Shown: piece after piece, positions 45,901 through 53,786 of the stretch | Position numbering within the stretch: position 1 is the stretch's first letter | Layout: each line of letters opens with the position of its first letter | Source of the DNA: WJMT01 sp964445575 | Lineage (GTDB): Bacteria > Acidobacteriota > Aminicenantia > Aminicenantales > Aminicenantaceae | Reading direction: 5' to 3' | Length of the DNA: 64,000 nucleotides | NCBI GenBank assembly: GCA_964445575.1 | Contig: CAYULB010000005.1 | Coordinates: 22,424 to 86,423 of the forward strand | Position numbers and translations under genes: made by a program | Notes under the pieces: model-generated | Databases searched by the model: none | What the model saw: only the letters and a program-made list of their open reading frames with translations | Told to the model about the DNA's origin: nothing

Positions 45901-46427
45901 AGCTGAATGAGGAAAATACCACTGGCATGGAAGTAAGACTGGCAGGCATCATAACAGCTGTGAAGCCCTTAAAGACAAAGAGAGAGGAGAGGATGGCTAC
46001 TTTTGTTCTGGAGGATATGAGCGGCCGCTGCGAGGTTGTGGCTTTTCCTGAAAGCTACCAAAAGTACTACGACTGCATACAGAAAGATTCCCTGGTGTTT
46101 GTCAAAGCTCAGTCCATGGGCGAAAATGACAATCGTCGGCTGATCCTGTCTTCTATTTTTCTTTTGTCCGATGCTATTCAGGACCTTGCTAAGCTTATGG
46201 TGATTCGGATATATATGCCTGCTTTGGAGAAATCTGTTTACAGCGAGTTGGAGAGGATTTTAAGGTCATGGCCAGGGGAATGCCCTTTATTGTTTGAGCT
46301 TGAAACAGAAAGCTCCTACAGAGTAGTGGTCAAATCTGTTGATATCCAGGGAGTCACACCTGCTGAAGAACTCATTGAGAGCTTGGAATCTTTACTGGGA
46401 GAGAATTCTGTGATTATTCAATATTAA
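42951..46427 (+). CDS. dnaE: DNA polymerase III alpha subunit
   Basis: About 1158-residue replicative polymerase. The PHP domain comes first (FIHLHNHTEFSILDGAL, then DHGNIFG and VATNDVHYL), with most metal ligands kept. The C-family catalytic core has GPGRGSAAGSLLAYSLGIT, the PDIDIDF aspartates and HPSTHAAGIVITP. After that come the beta-binding region and an OB domain (VRLAGIITAVKP and so on). The ATG at 42951 starts right at the PHP homology; a longer frame from 42936 would overlap guaA. Confidence 0.97.
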   Translation: MESQFIHLHNHTEFSILDGALNIESLIRRAKELKMNAVAMTDHGNIFGAVSFFNLAKEIGIKPILGCEMYIAPKSRKHKRPNPNRAHHYHLLLLVKNKTGYRNLCKLITLSYLEGFYYRPRIDRELLFKYKDGLIGLSACLKGEINDYLVHDLDQKAEQTSEEYLSIFGRGNFFLEIQDHGLDDQKKINPKLIQISEKLNIPLVATNDVHYLEKKDAESHDVLLCIQTNKKVKDKDRIRFGTEEFYLKSSQEMSDLFSSIPEAVENTQRIAEQCHFNLSSSGYHLPQFRPENGLSLDEYFERVVLEGFKRKMELLHPHIEKKELPSRKEYESRIEKEMRLVKEMGFEGYFLIVWDLIREAKSRNIPVGPGRGSAAGSLLAYSLGITALDPLEYDLLFERFLNPERISLPDIDIDFCGRRRDEVLAYIKKKYGEENVCQIITFGTMAARQAVRDAGRALDIPLSKVDKVAKMIPSFGDDASIDDASEKIPQMKELIKEDPLVSELLSVAKNLEGQIRHPSTHAAGIVITPKPLVEFLPLYKSAKDEVTTQFPMQDIESLGLLKMDILGLRNLTVIQDTVEMVKKELGEDIDLENLPLDDEKTFKLFQAGRTNGVFQFESSGMRDLLIRYKPENFRDLIALNALHRPGPLQSGMTEDFIKNKNYPDKIEYDLPELESILKETKGLIVYQEQVMRIATDIAGFSMAEADLLRKAMGKKKPSVMRDMKKRFMEGAQKKGVSKDKARKIFEKIKFFAGYGFNKSHSAAYAYLAYHTAYLKSHYSVCFMACLLTSEAERGDTSKVVKYINECREMGITVLPPDINESDLMFTVKGNDIRFGLSAVKNVGENPVKEIIKARRKLGKFKSPFDICWNTSPKCFNKKVIESLIKSGAMDTFGLKRAQLYSLIDSMIKYTHDIYDVKSSDQEMLFGTRQMEPPSMPSEVNRMPEWDEVELLANEKSALGFYLTGHPLARYGNGIKSLISHSINQLNEENTTGMEVRLAGIITAVKPLKTKREERMATFVLEDMSGRCEVVAFPESYQKYYDCIQKDSLVFVKAQSMGENDNRRLILSSIFLLSDAIQDLAKLMVIRIYMPALEKSVYSELERILRSWPGECPLLFELETESSYRVVVKSVDIQGVTPAEELIESLESLLGENSVIIQY

Positions 46428-46492
46428 ATATTAACAGAGATAGACACAGGAAGTGTGAGTCATGAGTTACTTCATGTTAAAGATTAAAGAAA

Positions 46493-47074
46493 ATGAGATA
46501 TAAAGTTATCATCGGTGATTCCAGCCTGTCTGCTTTAGAAGCGCTTCGGATGGCGCTTGTGGATTTAGGTTTTGATGTTTATACTTTTTCCAATGGGAAC
46601 GAACTTACTGCCAGTATCCCTCATGTAGATCCAGATGCCTTTGTGTTAGGGATATCACTTGAAGAAAAAGGAGGATTTGAAGTGGGAGAGTATATCGCTG
46701 AATCCAGTGACTACGGGAACATCCCTATCATATTTTTAATAGGAGCTTTTGAGGGGCTGGATGAAGAGAAAATATCCAGGATACCCCATCATGGATTGTT
46801 CAGAGAGCCGTTTGATTCAGGAGAAGTGGCCCGGAGTGTAAAGAGTCTTATGGAACAAGAAAAAGGAATGGATACACTTCCCGAGGAACCCTCTTTTGAT
46901 GAGATAGTAGATATGGAAAGAAAGATTCAGAAACAACTGGATGCTGCTGAAAAAAATATGAACAGCAAAATCAGAAACATAGTAAAAAAAGAAATCTATG
47001 AAGCAGCCAAGGAATTGGAAAAAAGGGTGAAAGCCGGGGTTATCAGAGAAATAAAGAAAAACCCGGACAATTAA
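46493..47074 (+). CDS. Degenerate receiver-domain protein with helical tail
   Basis: 193 residues. Positions 1-120 fold like a response-regulator receiver (VIIGDSSLSALEALRMALVD, GFDVYTFSNG, PIIFLIGAF). The phosphoacceptor Asp is replaced: the strand reads FVLGISLEEKGGFEV where LDIxxP would stand. The conserved Ser/Thr is also missing, and Lys before PF is Glu (REPFD). The tail (about 125-193) is charged and likely coiled coil (RKIQKQLDAAEKNMNSKIRN). It is probably a phosphorylation-independent scaffold or binding protein. It lies between dnaE and valS; no partner can be named. Confidence 0.8.
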   Translation: MRYKVIIGDSSLSALEALRMALVDLGFDVYTFSNGNELTASIPHVDPDAFVLGISLEEKGGFEVGEYIAESSDYGNIPIIFLIGAFEGLDEEKISRIPHHGLFREPFDSGEVARSVKSLMEQEKGMDTLPEEPSFDEIVDMERKIQKQLDAAEKNMNSKIRNIVKKEIYEAAKELEKRVKAGVIREIKKNPDN

Positions 47075-47082
47075 CCTGGCAC

Positions 47083-47110
47083 TTGATTCCCCTGGATGAT
47101 TGAATATAAT
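47083..47110 (+). promoter_or_regulatory. Promoter of valS
   Basis: TTGATT and a perfect TATAAT separated by 16 bp, just after the pseudoreceiver stop. The valS ATG is 36 bp further on. No T-box-like leader fits in this short space. Confidence 0.6.
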
Positions 47111-47146
47111 ACCTTTGTTGTTCAAACCCAAATAATAGGTTGATCC

Positions 47147-49795
47147 ATGAGTGAAAGAAAAGTATTGAAAAAATCTTATGACCCGGAACCTGTGGAAAAG
47201 AAGTGGGCAGATTTCTGGATTGAAAACAAATTCTTTACTCCTGAGGTCCCCTCCTCCAAACTGAAATTCTCTATGGTCCTTCCTCCCCCCAATGTGACAG
47301 GTTCTCTTCATATGGGACATGCGTTGTGTTTCACGCTTCCTGATATCATTGTCAGGTGGAAGAGGATGCAGGGTTATAATGTGCTGTGGCTTCCAGGAAC
47401 AGATCATGCCAGTATAGCGGTACATAATGTTATTGAAAGAAAGCTGGATCAGGAGGGGATAAAAAAGGAAGAGCTGGGGCGGGAGGAATTTCTTAAGATT
47501 GCCTGGGATTGGAAGAAAAACTACGGGGGAAAGATTATCCATCAGTTAAAAAGGCTTGGTTTCTCTTTAGACTGGACAAGAGAAAGATTTACCCTGGATA
47601 AAGGATTTTCACGGGCAGTCAGAAAGGTCTTTGTAGATTTGTATAATGAAAAATTGATCTATAGGGATTATTATCTCGTCAACAGATGTCCTAAATGCAG
47701 CACAGTTCTTTCTGATATCGAGATTGAGCATAAGGAGCTCAAGGCAAAACTTTATTATATAAAGTATCCCCTTGCTGATATTGAAGAATGCTTGATAGTG
47801 GCCACTACCAGGCCAGAAACCATGCTCGGCGACACTGCTGTCGCTGTTCATCCCAAGGACAAGAGGTTTAAGAAATATCATGGAAAGAAGGCCATTCTTC
47901 CCATGGTCAACAGGAAAATTCCCGTGATCAAAGAAAAATCAGTGGACAGGGAATTTGGCACAGGTGCGGTTAAGGTCACTCCTGCTCATGACCCCGCGGA
48001 CTTTGAAATGGGGAAACGCCATGGGCTTGAGCAGGTCATTGTGATAGACGGCAGAGGGAAAATGACCCAAGCAGCAGGCAAAGAATTTGAAGGACTGGAC
48101 CGGTATGAGTGCAGGGAGCGGGTTGTTTCTAAATTAAATCAAGAAGGATATTTAGAGAAAGTTGAGGATTATTCTCATTCTGTAGGACACTGTTACCGGT
48201 GCAAAACAGTGATAGAGCCTCATCTTTCCTGGCAGTGGTTTGTCCGGATAGAACCGCTGGCTAAAGAAGCTATTAAAGTGGTCAAAAAAGGAAAAATTCG
48301 CTTTATTCCTTCAAACTGGAGCAAGACTTATTTTGAATGGATGTACAATATTCATGACTGGTGTATTTCTAGACAGCTCTGGTGGGGCCACAGGATTCCT
48401 GCCTGGTACTGCCAGGAATGCGGCCAGGTAATTGTTGCCGAAGAGACTCCTTCTGAGTGCGAAGAATGCAGAAGCAGAGAATTAAAGCAGGATGAAGATG
48501 TCCTGGATACCTGGTTCAGTTCGGCGTTGTGGCCGTTCGGCACAATGGGGTGGCCAGAGAAAACAGATGACCTTAAGACCTTTTATCCCACTGACCTTAT
48601 GTCCACCGGATTTGATATCATTTTTTTCTGGGTTGCCCGTATGATTATGATGGGGCTTAAATTTATGGGAGACATTCCCTTTGAGGAAGTCTATATAAAC
48701 GGTTTAGTGAGGGATTTCAAGCGGAAAAAGATGAGCAAGTCAGAGGGAAACATCATAGACCCGTTAGATATGATAGAGAAATACGGAACAGATGCTCTCC
48801 GGTTTACCCTAGCGGCTCTGGCTGTTCCTGGGATGGATATTTCTCTTTCTGAAGAAAGAATGGCTGGGTACAGAGCTTTTGTCAATAAGATATGGAATGC
48901 CTCCCGGTTTGTTTTTATGAATATCAAGGAAGATATCCCGGATGTCAATAGGAATGAAATGACTCTGGTTGACAGGTGGATCAGGACTCGATTGAACGAG
49001 GTCATTGCAGAAATGAATGACTCTTTGGAGAAATATAATTTTTATGAAGCAGCGAACAACATCTATCATTTCATTTGGCATGAATTCTGCGATTGGTATT
49101 TAGAGTTGGTAAAGCTTGATCTGCAGGAGGGCCACAAATCAAGTCTGGCAATCTTGATAGACAGTTTGGATAAAGTATTAAGGCTGCTCCATCCTTTTAT
49201 GCCGTTTGTAACCGAAGAAATCTGGCAAAACCTTCCTGTGGAAGGAGAAACACTGGTGAAAGCCGAATTTCCGAGGGTAGATCCGTCCTGGGAAGATAAA
49301 GAGGCTGAGGAGTTTGTGAATATCTTGAAAGACCTTATCGTGGAAGTCAGAACCATCCGGTCTGAAAACCATATCGCTCCACAGAAAAAAATTGATCTGG
49401 CTGTCAAAGCAGATGATAAAGATTTGAGAGACCAGATATTGGAGTATAGAAAATACATTTGCTTTCTAGCATCGGTTAAGCACACAGAAGTGCTTCCCAC
49501 CTTTCCGCCAGAAAAAAAATATATCAAAGGAATGGCAGGGAATTTAGAAGTGGGGATTCCGGTAGAACCCGGATTGATAGATTTTGAGGTTGAGAAAAAG
49601 CGGCTTGAAAAAGAAATAAAAAAAATTGAAGAAGATTATCAGAAGCTTAAAAAGAGAGTAGAGAATGAAAGTTTTCTGGAGAGGGCTCCAGAAAAAGTTA
49701 TAGAGGAGACCCACAGAGGACTTAGAAAGCTAGAAAACAAGAGAAAAAAACTTGAGCAGAATATCAGTCAAATAAATCACTGGTCTTCTGACTGA
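47147..49795 (+). CDS. valS: Valyl-tRNA synthetase
   Basis: 882-residue class I synthetase. The HIGH motif appears as PPPNVTGSLHMGHAL (near residue 52), then GTDHASIAVHNVIERKL. The editing domain has TTRPETMLGDTAVAVHP and GTGAVKVTPAHDPADFE. The KMSKS motif is KRKKMSKSEGN (near 526), followed by GTDALRFTLAALAVPG. The anticodon-binding domain and the C-terminal coiled coil (DFEVEKKRLEKEIKKIEEDY) are present. Full length, all functional motifs kept. Confidence 0.97.
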   Translation: MSERKVLKKSYDPEPVEKKWADFWIENKFFTPEVPSSKLKFSMVLPPPNVTGSLHMGHALCFTLPDIIVRWKRMQGYNVLWLPGTDHASIAVHNVIERKLDQEGIKKEELGREEFLKIAWDWKKNYGGKIIHQLKRLGFSLDWTRERFTLDKGFSRAVRKVFVDLYNEKLIYRDYYLVNRCPKCSTVLSDIEIEHKELKAKLYYIKYPLADIEECLIVATTRPETMLGDTAVAVHPKDKRFKKYHGKKAILPMVNRKIPVIKEKSVDREFGTGAVKVTPAHDPADFEMGKRHGLEQVIVIDGRGKMTQAAGKEFEGLDRYECRERVVSKLNQEGYLEKVEDYSHSVGHCYRCKTVIEPHLSWQWFVRIEPLAKEAIKVVKKGKIRFIPSNWSKTYFEWMYNIHDWCISRQLWWGHRIPAWYCQECGQVIVAEETPSECEECRSRELKQDEDVLDTWFSSALWPFGTMGWPEKTDDLKTFYPTDLMSTGFDIIFFWVARMIMMGLKFMGDIPFEEVYINGLVRDFKRKKMSKSEGNIIDPLDMIEKYGTDALRFTLAALAVPGMDISLSEERMAGYRAFVNKIWNASRFVFMNIKEDIPDVNRNEMTLVDRWIRTRLNEVIAEMNDSLEKYNFYEAANNIYHFIWHEFCDWYLELVKLDLQEGHKSSLAILIDSLDKVLRLLHPFMPFVTEEIWQNLPVEGETLVKAEFPRVDPSWEDKEAEEFVNILKDLIVEVRTIRSENHIAPQKKIDLAVKADDKDLRDQILEYRKYICFLASVKHTEVLPTFPPEKKYIKGMAGNLEVGIPVEPGLIDFEVEKKRLEKEIKKIEEDYQKLKKRVENESFLERAPEKVIEETHRGLRKLENKRKKLEQNISQINHWSSD

Positions 49796-49855
49796 AGGCA
49801 GGAAAGGGATCGTATCAAATCTGGTTGAGACAAAGCATTTGTTTGCGCGTAAAAA

Positions 49856-50614
49856 ATGGAAATTGGGAGCAAAATTCATAGAATCAAAAGCTGCTCATCC
49901 ACCAATGTCGTGGCAAGGGAGTTGGCTGAGAAAGGAGCTGAAGAGGGAGAAGTGGTGGTGTGTGGGGAGCAGACAAAGGGAAAAGGGACTCAAGGCAGGA
50001 GATGGTTTTCTATGCCGGATAAAGGGCTCTATTTTTCTGTGGTTCTCTTTCCTTTAAGGTCTGATTTGTCGGTTCTTCCCCTGGCTGTATCCCTTGGAGT
50101 CAGGGAAGCCATTTTCAGTCATTGGGGTGTTCCCACAAAGTTAAAATGGCCCAATGATTTGGTGTGTGAGGGATTAAAAATAGGAGGAGTCCTCTGTGAA
50201 AGCAGTTTTTCTGGAAAAAAACTGAACTACAGTGTGGCAGGAATTGGCATCAATGTGAAGCAAAATAAAGACGATTTCCCCGGAGAACTAAAAAAAAGCG
50301 CTGCTTCTCTGGAAATGTTCAGCCAGAAAGATATTGATAGAGAAATTCTTTTGTCAGCCATCTGCTGCTGTTTAGAAAATTGGTATAAGACTTTTCTGAA
50401 GAGGAAAGATGAAGAGATACTGAGAGAATATCTTAAAGTATCCTCCTATCAAAAAGGAGACTTATTAAAAGCAGAGGCAAAAGAGAGGAGTTTATCAGGA
50501 AGGTTTAAAGGGCTGGATAGAGAAGGGAAAATTGTCCTGGAGATAGAGGGCAACGAAGAGCGGTTTCTTTCAGGAGAAATAACCATTAAAGAAAAATTAG
50601 GGGGATTGAAATGA
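49856..50614 (+). CDS. birA: Biotin-[acetyl-CoA-carboxylase] ligase
   Basis: 252-residue enzyme that activates biotin and attaches it to carrier proteins such as acetyl-CoA carboxylase. Catalytic features are CSSTNVVARELA, GEQTKGKGTQGRRWFS (the biotinyl-adenylate loop) and KLKWPNDLVCEGLKIGGVLCE. The C-terminal SH3-like domain follows. It lacks the N-terminal DNA-binding domain of E. coli BirA, so it is a pure ligase and not a repressor. It overlaps cutA by 4 bp. Confidence 0.93.
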   Translation: MEIGSKIHRIKSCSSTNVVARELAEKGAEEGEVVVCGEQTKGKGTQGRRWFSMPDKGLYFSVVLFPLRSDLSVLPLAVSLGVREAIFSHWGVPTKLKWPNDLVCEGLKIGGVLCESSFSGKKLNYSVAGIGINVKQNKDDFPGELKKSAASLEMFSQKDIDREILLSAICCCLENWYKTFLKRKDEEILREYLKVSSYQKGDLLKAEAKERSLSGRFKGLDREGKIVLEIEGNEERFLSGEITIKEKLGGLK

Positions 50615-50934
50615 GTTCACATTTACTGGTATTGACTTCTGTCGGGGACAGGAAAGCAGCGGAAAAGATAGCTGCTGGCCTGGTGGAGAAAAGGCTGGCT
50701 GCCTGCGTCACGGTATCATCTTTAGGCCAATCTTTTTATTGGTGGGAGAATAAAATAACAAAAGACCAAGAATTCATCCTTTTCATTAAGACCAAGCAGG
50801 AGCTCTATTCAAGGATTGAAAAAGCAATCCTGGAACTTCACCCCTATGAGTTGCCTGAGATTGTGGCGGTCCCTTTGGTTAAAGGATATGGGAAGTATTT
50901 GGAATGGATAGATAAAGAAACCCGGTTTGAATAA
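50611..50934 (+). CDS. cutA: Divalent cation tolerance protein CutA
   Basis: 107-residue trimeric protein of the CutA1 family, linked to copper and other divalent cation tolerance and structurally like PII. Typical segments are AAEKIAAGLVEKRLAACVTV, SFYWWENKI, EFILFIKTK and HPYELPEIVAVPL. The start overlaps birA (ATGA). It is convergent with the cupin gene. Confidence 0.95.
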   Translation: MSSHLLVLTSVGDRKAAEKIAAGLVEKRLAACVTVSSLGQSFYWWENKITKDQEFILFIKTKQELYSRIEKAILELHPYELPEIVAVPLVKGYGKYLEWIDKETRFE

Positions 50935-50971
50935 GGGGAGAAGCAAAGCAGGTTCAAGGACTGGGGATTCT

Positions 50972-51304
50972 TTAATCTTTGATCATGACCAGAAGCATCT
51001 TAAATTTTTTTTTGGCATTCACAGCATGAGGTTTATGAGCGGGCATGAGGATCATGCTTCCAGAATCCACGAGATGGGCTTTATCATTGATAATGATTTC
51101 TCCTTCTCCCTCTATGACCAGCACCAGGGCATCATAGGGAGCGGTGTGCTCGCTCAGGTTCTGGCCTTCATCAAATGCAAAAAGAGTGACTGTTCCGCTT
51201 TTTCTTTGGATGATGGTTTTGCTGACCACAGAACCCTTTGAATATTGGACGGCGTTTTTGAGACTTTGACTTTTTTCTTTAAACTCGCTGATTTCAGGAT
51301 TCAT
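50972..51304 (-). CDS. Cupin domain protein
   Basis: 110-residue single-domain cupin. Motif 1 is GQNLSEHTAPYDALVLVIEG (one His plus Glu) and motif 2 is LVDSGSMILMPAHKPHAV (His). The metal site is probably partly kept. Small cupins of this type often lie near Fe-S or Rrf2 genes and may bind a ligand or metal. It starts 4 bp inside the ferredoxin gene end (ATGA overlap), as the last gene of the Rrf2 unit. Confidence 0.9.
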   Translation of the reverse strand: MNPEISEFKEKSQSLKNAVQYSKGSVVSKTIIQRKSGTVTLFAFDEGQNLSEHTAPYDALVLVIEGEGEIIINDKAHLVDSGSMILMPAHKPHAVNAKKKFKMLLVMIKD

Positions 51305-52137
51305 GTTGCCTCCTCTTCTTTGATGTTTCCGTGAATGGTGATAATGCTTCGAGCTGTGGGATGAGTTTTGCCTGCTTTTTCCAGAGCTTTCTTTACAATG
51401 AATTCAATTCCTCCGCAGCAAGGGACTTCCATCCGTACGATGTGGATTGATCGGATATTTTTGGTTTTAAAGATTTGAGCCAGTTTATCAATATACTGGT
51501 CAATCCCTTTATCTAATTTTGGACACAGATTGATCACAATCTTGTCTTTAATAAATTGTGAATGGAAAGAAGCAAAAGCAAAGGGGGCGCAGTCAGCAGA
51601 TATAAGAAGGTCTGCGTTTTCGAGATAAGGGGCGTTGGGATTTAAAAGGTGGAGCTGAATGGGCCACTGCCTCAGTTCAGAGCGGATTTCTCCTGAGCTT
51701 GGTTTTTGTGGAGAGGTTTTTTGTTCGATTTGTTGGCCTTTTAGGCCAGGACATCCCTCAGAGACACAGGCAGGTTCTGTTTCCTCTTCAGGCATAGGGA
51801 TACATTTTTGTTTTAGAATGTCGACCGCTTGGGTATAATATTTTTCTTGTCCGTGGTCTTTCAGATGCTTTAAATGGGCTTTAATGGTATTAGGACCTGC
51901 TTTGATGATATTTTCCATGACTTTGGCTTCGTCATAAGGTTGGGCTTCCCGTTCAATAACTGATATGGCCCCCTCCGGACATTCACCAATGCATGCCCCT
52001 AATCCATCGCAGAAAAGGTCGCTCACCAACCGTGCTTTTCCATCTATGACCTGGAGAGCCCCTTCTGGGCAGCTGGGGACACACAGTCCGCAGCCATTGC
52101 ACTTTTTATCATCGATTTCAATGATTTGGCGTTTCAT
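51301..52137 (-). CDS. Ferredoxin-domain protein of the Rrf2 unit
   Basis: 278-residue cytosolic protein. Two 4Fe-4S motifs stand at the N-terminus (CNGCGLCVPSCPEGAL, about residues 14-29, and CDGLGACIGECPEGAI, about 43-58). The middle is helical and lysine-rich. The C-terminal half (about 185-278) has further Cys residues (ISADCAPFAFASF, INLCPKLD, EVPCCGGIEF) that could hold another cluster or metal. Such proteins occur in anaerobes next to Rrf2 regulators and cupins. The electron partner is unknown. Confidence 0.88.
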   Translation of the reverse strand: MKRQIIEIDDKKCNGCGLCVPSCPEGALQVIDGKARLVSDLFCDGLGACIGECPEGAISVIEREAQPYDEAKVMENIIKAGPNTIKAHLKHLKDHGQEKYYTQAVDILKQKCIPMPEEETEPACVSEGCPGLKGQQIEQKTSPQKPSSGEIRSELRQWPIQLHLLNPNAPYLENADLLISADCAPFAFASFHSQFIKDKIVINLCPKLDKGIDQYIDKLAQIFKTKNIRSIHIVRMEVPCCGGIEFIVKKALEKAGKTHPTARSIITIHGNIKEEEAT

Positions 52138-52172
52138 GACTTTCTCCTTATTTGATCGTTTTTAACCGAAAT

Positions 52173-52577
52173 CTATTTTGCACACAGATCATCCAAGGTG
52201 GTTCTGTTTAGAAAAGATTCAATACTCTGCTGCAGTTCTGAAAGCTTCCTGCTTATGGGGCAGTGGGGCTGTTTGGGACAGATCCCTTTTTCAAATAAGC
52301 ATCGATTAAGACTCACGGGCCCCTGGACTGAACTGACAAGGGAAGCTAGAGTGATATCCTTGGGGGGACGAGCCAGTGAATATCCCCCTTTCGGTCCCAT
52401 TGTACTCTTGACAAAACCGGCTCCATGAAGGTTTTGCAGAAGCTTGCAGGTGAGGTGATAAGGAATTTTTTCTTTTTCAGAGAGTACCCGTGCTGACACC
52501 TCTTCTTTTCCGTATCTCTGGGCAAGATTAAGACTTAAGCGCAATGAATAATCTGTGTTCCTTCTAATAACATCCAT
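52173..52577 (-). CDS. Rrf2 family transcriptional regulator
   Basis: 134-residue winged-helix regulator. The DNA-binding half has DYSLRLSLNLAQRYG, SEKEKIPYHLTCKLLQNLHG and GPKGGYSLARPPKDITL, all typical of Rrf2/IscR/NsrR. Three Cys residues (NRCLFEKGICPKQPHCPIS, about 93-109) can bind an Fe-S cluster that senses redox, nitric oxide or iron-sulfur status. A palindrome across its own -10 box indicates autorepression. It is the first gene of the unit with the ferredoxin and cupin genes. Confidence 0.94.
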   Translation of the reverse strand: MDVIRRNTDYSLRLSLNLAQRYGKEEVSARVLSEKEKIPYHLTCKLLQNLHGAGFVKSTMGPKGGYSLARPPKDITLASLVSSVQGPVSLNRCLFEKGICPKQPHCPISRKLSELQQSIESFLNRTTLDDLCAK

Positions 52578-52596
52578 TCTAATACCAGGTTTCTAT

Positions 52597-52617
52597 ATAG
52601 GACTATATTAGTCCTAT
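52597..52617. promoter_or_regulatory. Rrf2-type operator
   Basis: ATAGGACTATATTAGTCCTA T is a nearly perfect inverted repeat (9 of 10 arm pairs, 1-bp centre). It covers the -10 region of the Rrf2 gene promoter and has the look of IscR/Rrf2 sites. Confidence 0.7.
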
Positions 52618-52633
52618 TTAAAGCGGCTGTCAA
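52605..52633 (-). promoter_or_regulatory. Promoter of the Rrf2-ferredoxin-cupin unit
   Basis: Minus-strand TTGACA (perfect) and TAATAT, 17 bp apart. The -35 touches the stop codon of the arginase-like gene upstream, so the unit has its own promoter inside that gene end. Confidence 0.7.
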
Positions 52634-53535
52634 GAGTTTTTTCTTTGTTTGAGACCCTGAATAGCTGCTGAAATGAGCTGGACGGTGGAATCCATACTTT
52701 TTTTTCTTCCGTATTCAGGAGTTGGAAAAGACGCAATACCCAATGCTTTAACTTTATCAAATCGCATGACAGCCCTGAGAATTTCTGACAGCTGAGCTGG
52801 TGAGGGTCCTTCGGAGACTTCAAAGTTATGTCCAGGAATAGAGGATGCATCCAGTACATCCAAGTCAATGTGTGCATAGATGGTTTGAACCTTTTTTGAA
52901 AGCTGGGATAATGATTCTATGAATATTTTTTTGTCTTCCAGCATCTCCTGGGAAGAGATTGTGGTGATCGATGAGTCTTGGATGAGCTTCTGTTCAAGAG
53001 GGTCAACATCACGCAGTCCCAGCATGATTATATTTTGAGTCGATAAGGGGATTTGCAGTCCGGATTTTTTTCTAAGGCGGTGCAAGCATTTTCCCGCAGC
53101 AACAGCCACCGGCATACCGCCTAGCCAGCCGCTCAAAGTTGTCTCAGGAGTGTTAAAGTCTGCGTGAGCATCCATCCACACCAGGCCCAGAGACAGTGGA
53201 TTTTTGGTGTCCCCTGAATTTTGAAGACCGGCAAGCATTCCACTCAAACTGTTGCAGTTTCCTAATAAACCGAGAACAAATATATTTTTTTGAACCAAAG
53301 GGGTCACTTCACGACTTAAGTGTCCATTGGCAAGGCCCATTCGGTGCCATAATCCATATTCTTTTTCTTCTTGGGGAGTAAGACGGATGATTTTTTTGGC
53401 TGCTTTTTCAACTCCTTCCTGCCAAAAAATTTTTTGGGCTTCTTTATAGATAAGTTCTGGCCCATCAGAGCGTTCATGGGGACCGGGATTCCCTGTATAG
53501 GACTGAAGCACAAAGCCTATTTTTAATTTTAACAT
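52630..53535 (-). CDS. Arginase/agmatinase-fold protein with altered metal site
   Basis: 301 residues of the ureohydrolase superfamily. The metal motif LVWMDAHADFNT (D122, H124, D126) and HIDLDVLD (D224, D226) are kept. The first His of the usual GGDHS is replaced: the loop reads LLGNCNSLSG (N95). The Glu near the C-terminal VExNP segment is also not found (LGIASFPTPEYG). One manganese may be bound differently, so arginase activity is doubtful; another ureohydrolase-type reaction is possible. The ATG at 53535 is chosen because AAGGAGG lies 6-12 nt before it; an upstream in-frame ATG at 53556 has none. Confidence 0.85.
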   Translation of the reverse strand: MLKLKIGFVLQSYTGNPGPHERSDGPELIYKEAQKIFWQEGVEKAAKKIIRLTPQEEKEYGLWHRMGLANGHLSREVTPLVQKNIFVLGLLGNCNSLSGMLAGLQNSGDTKNPLSLGLVWMDAHADFNTPETTLSGWLGGMPVAVAAGKCLHRLRKKSGLQIPLSTQNIIMLGLRDVDPLEQKLIQDSSITTISSQEMLEDKKIFIESLSQLSKKVQTIYAHIDLDVLDASSIPGHNFEVSEGPSPAQLSEILRAVMRFDKVKALGIASFPTPEYGRKKSMDSTVQLISAAIQGLKQRKNS

Positions 53536-53562
53536 TCCATCCTCCTTATGATTCAAGATAAA

Positions 53563-53758
53563 TAGCCTGAACTATTCATAAAAAAATAGCGATGTTTTTA
53601 TTGAATTTAATTTCAGCGATTGACAAGATTTTATCAAGAACATTGAGTTGACCCTTTTTCATGTTTGTATTTTTTATTTTAATCGCCATTTTTTTTACCG
53701 TTCACAACTCACCTTTCACCGTATTTTCAAGGTCGCTTCAGCCACTGCTGAATTTCAT
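53563..53758 (+). repeat. Dispersed intergenic repeat, copy C (partial)
   Basis: Starts TAGCCTGAACTATTCATAAA and then AAAATAGCGAT. It continues with TTTCAGCGATTGACAAGATT and TATCAAGAACATTGAG, matching copy B, and a block TCACCGTATTTTCAAGG, then TCGCTTCAGCCACTGCTGAA, matching copy A. The GACGCCTCGCATCTGC end is missing. With the tandem repeat it fills most of the gene-free 53536-53925. Confidence 0.7.
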
Positions 53759-53786
53759 AGTAAATATAGGTGAACGGGTAACACGG

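Noticed and set aside
49066..49527. 153-codon minus-strand frame
   Set aside because: It is opposite the valS anticodon-binding region and has no recognisable features.
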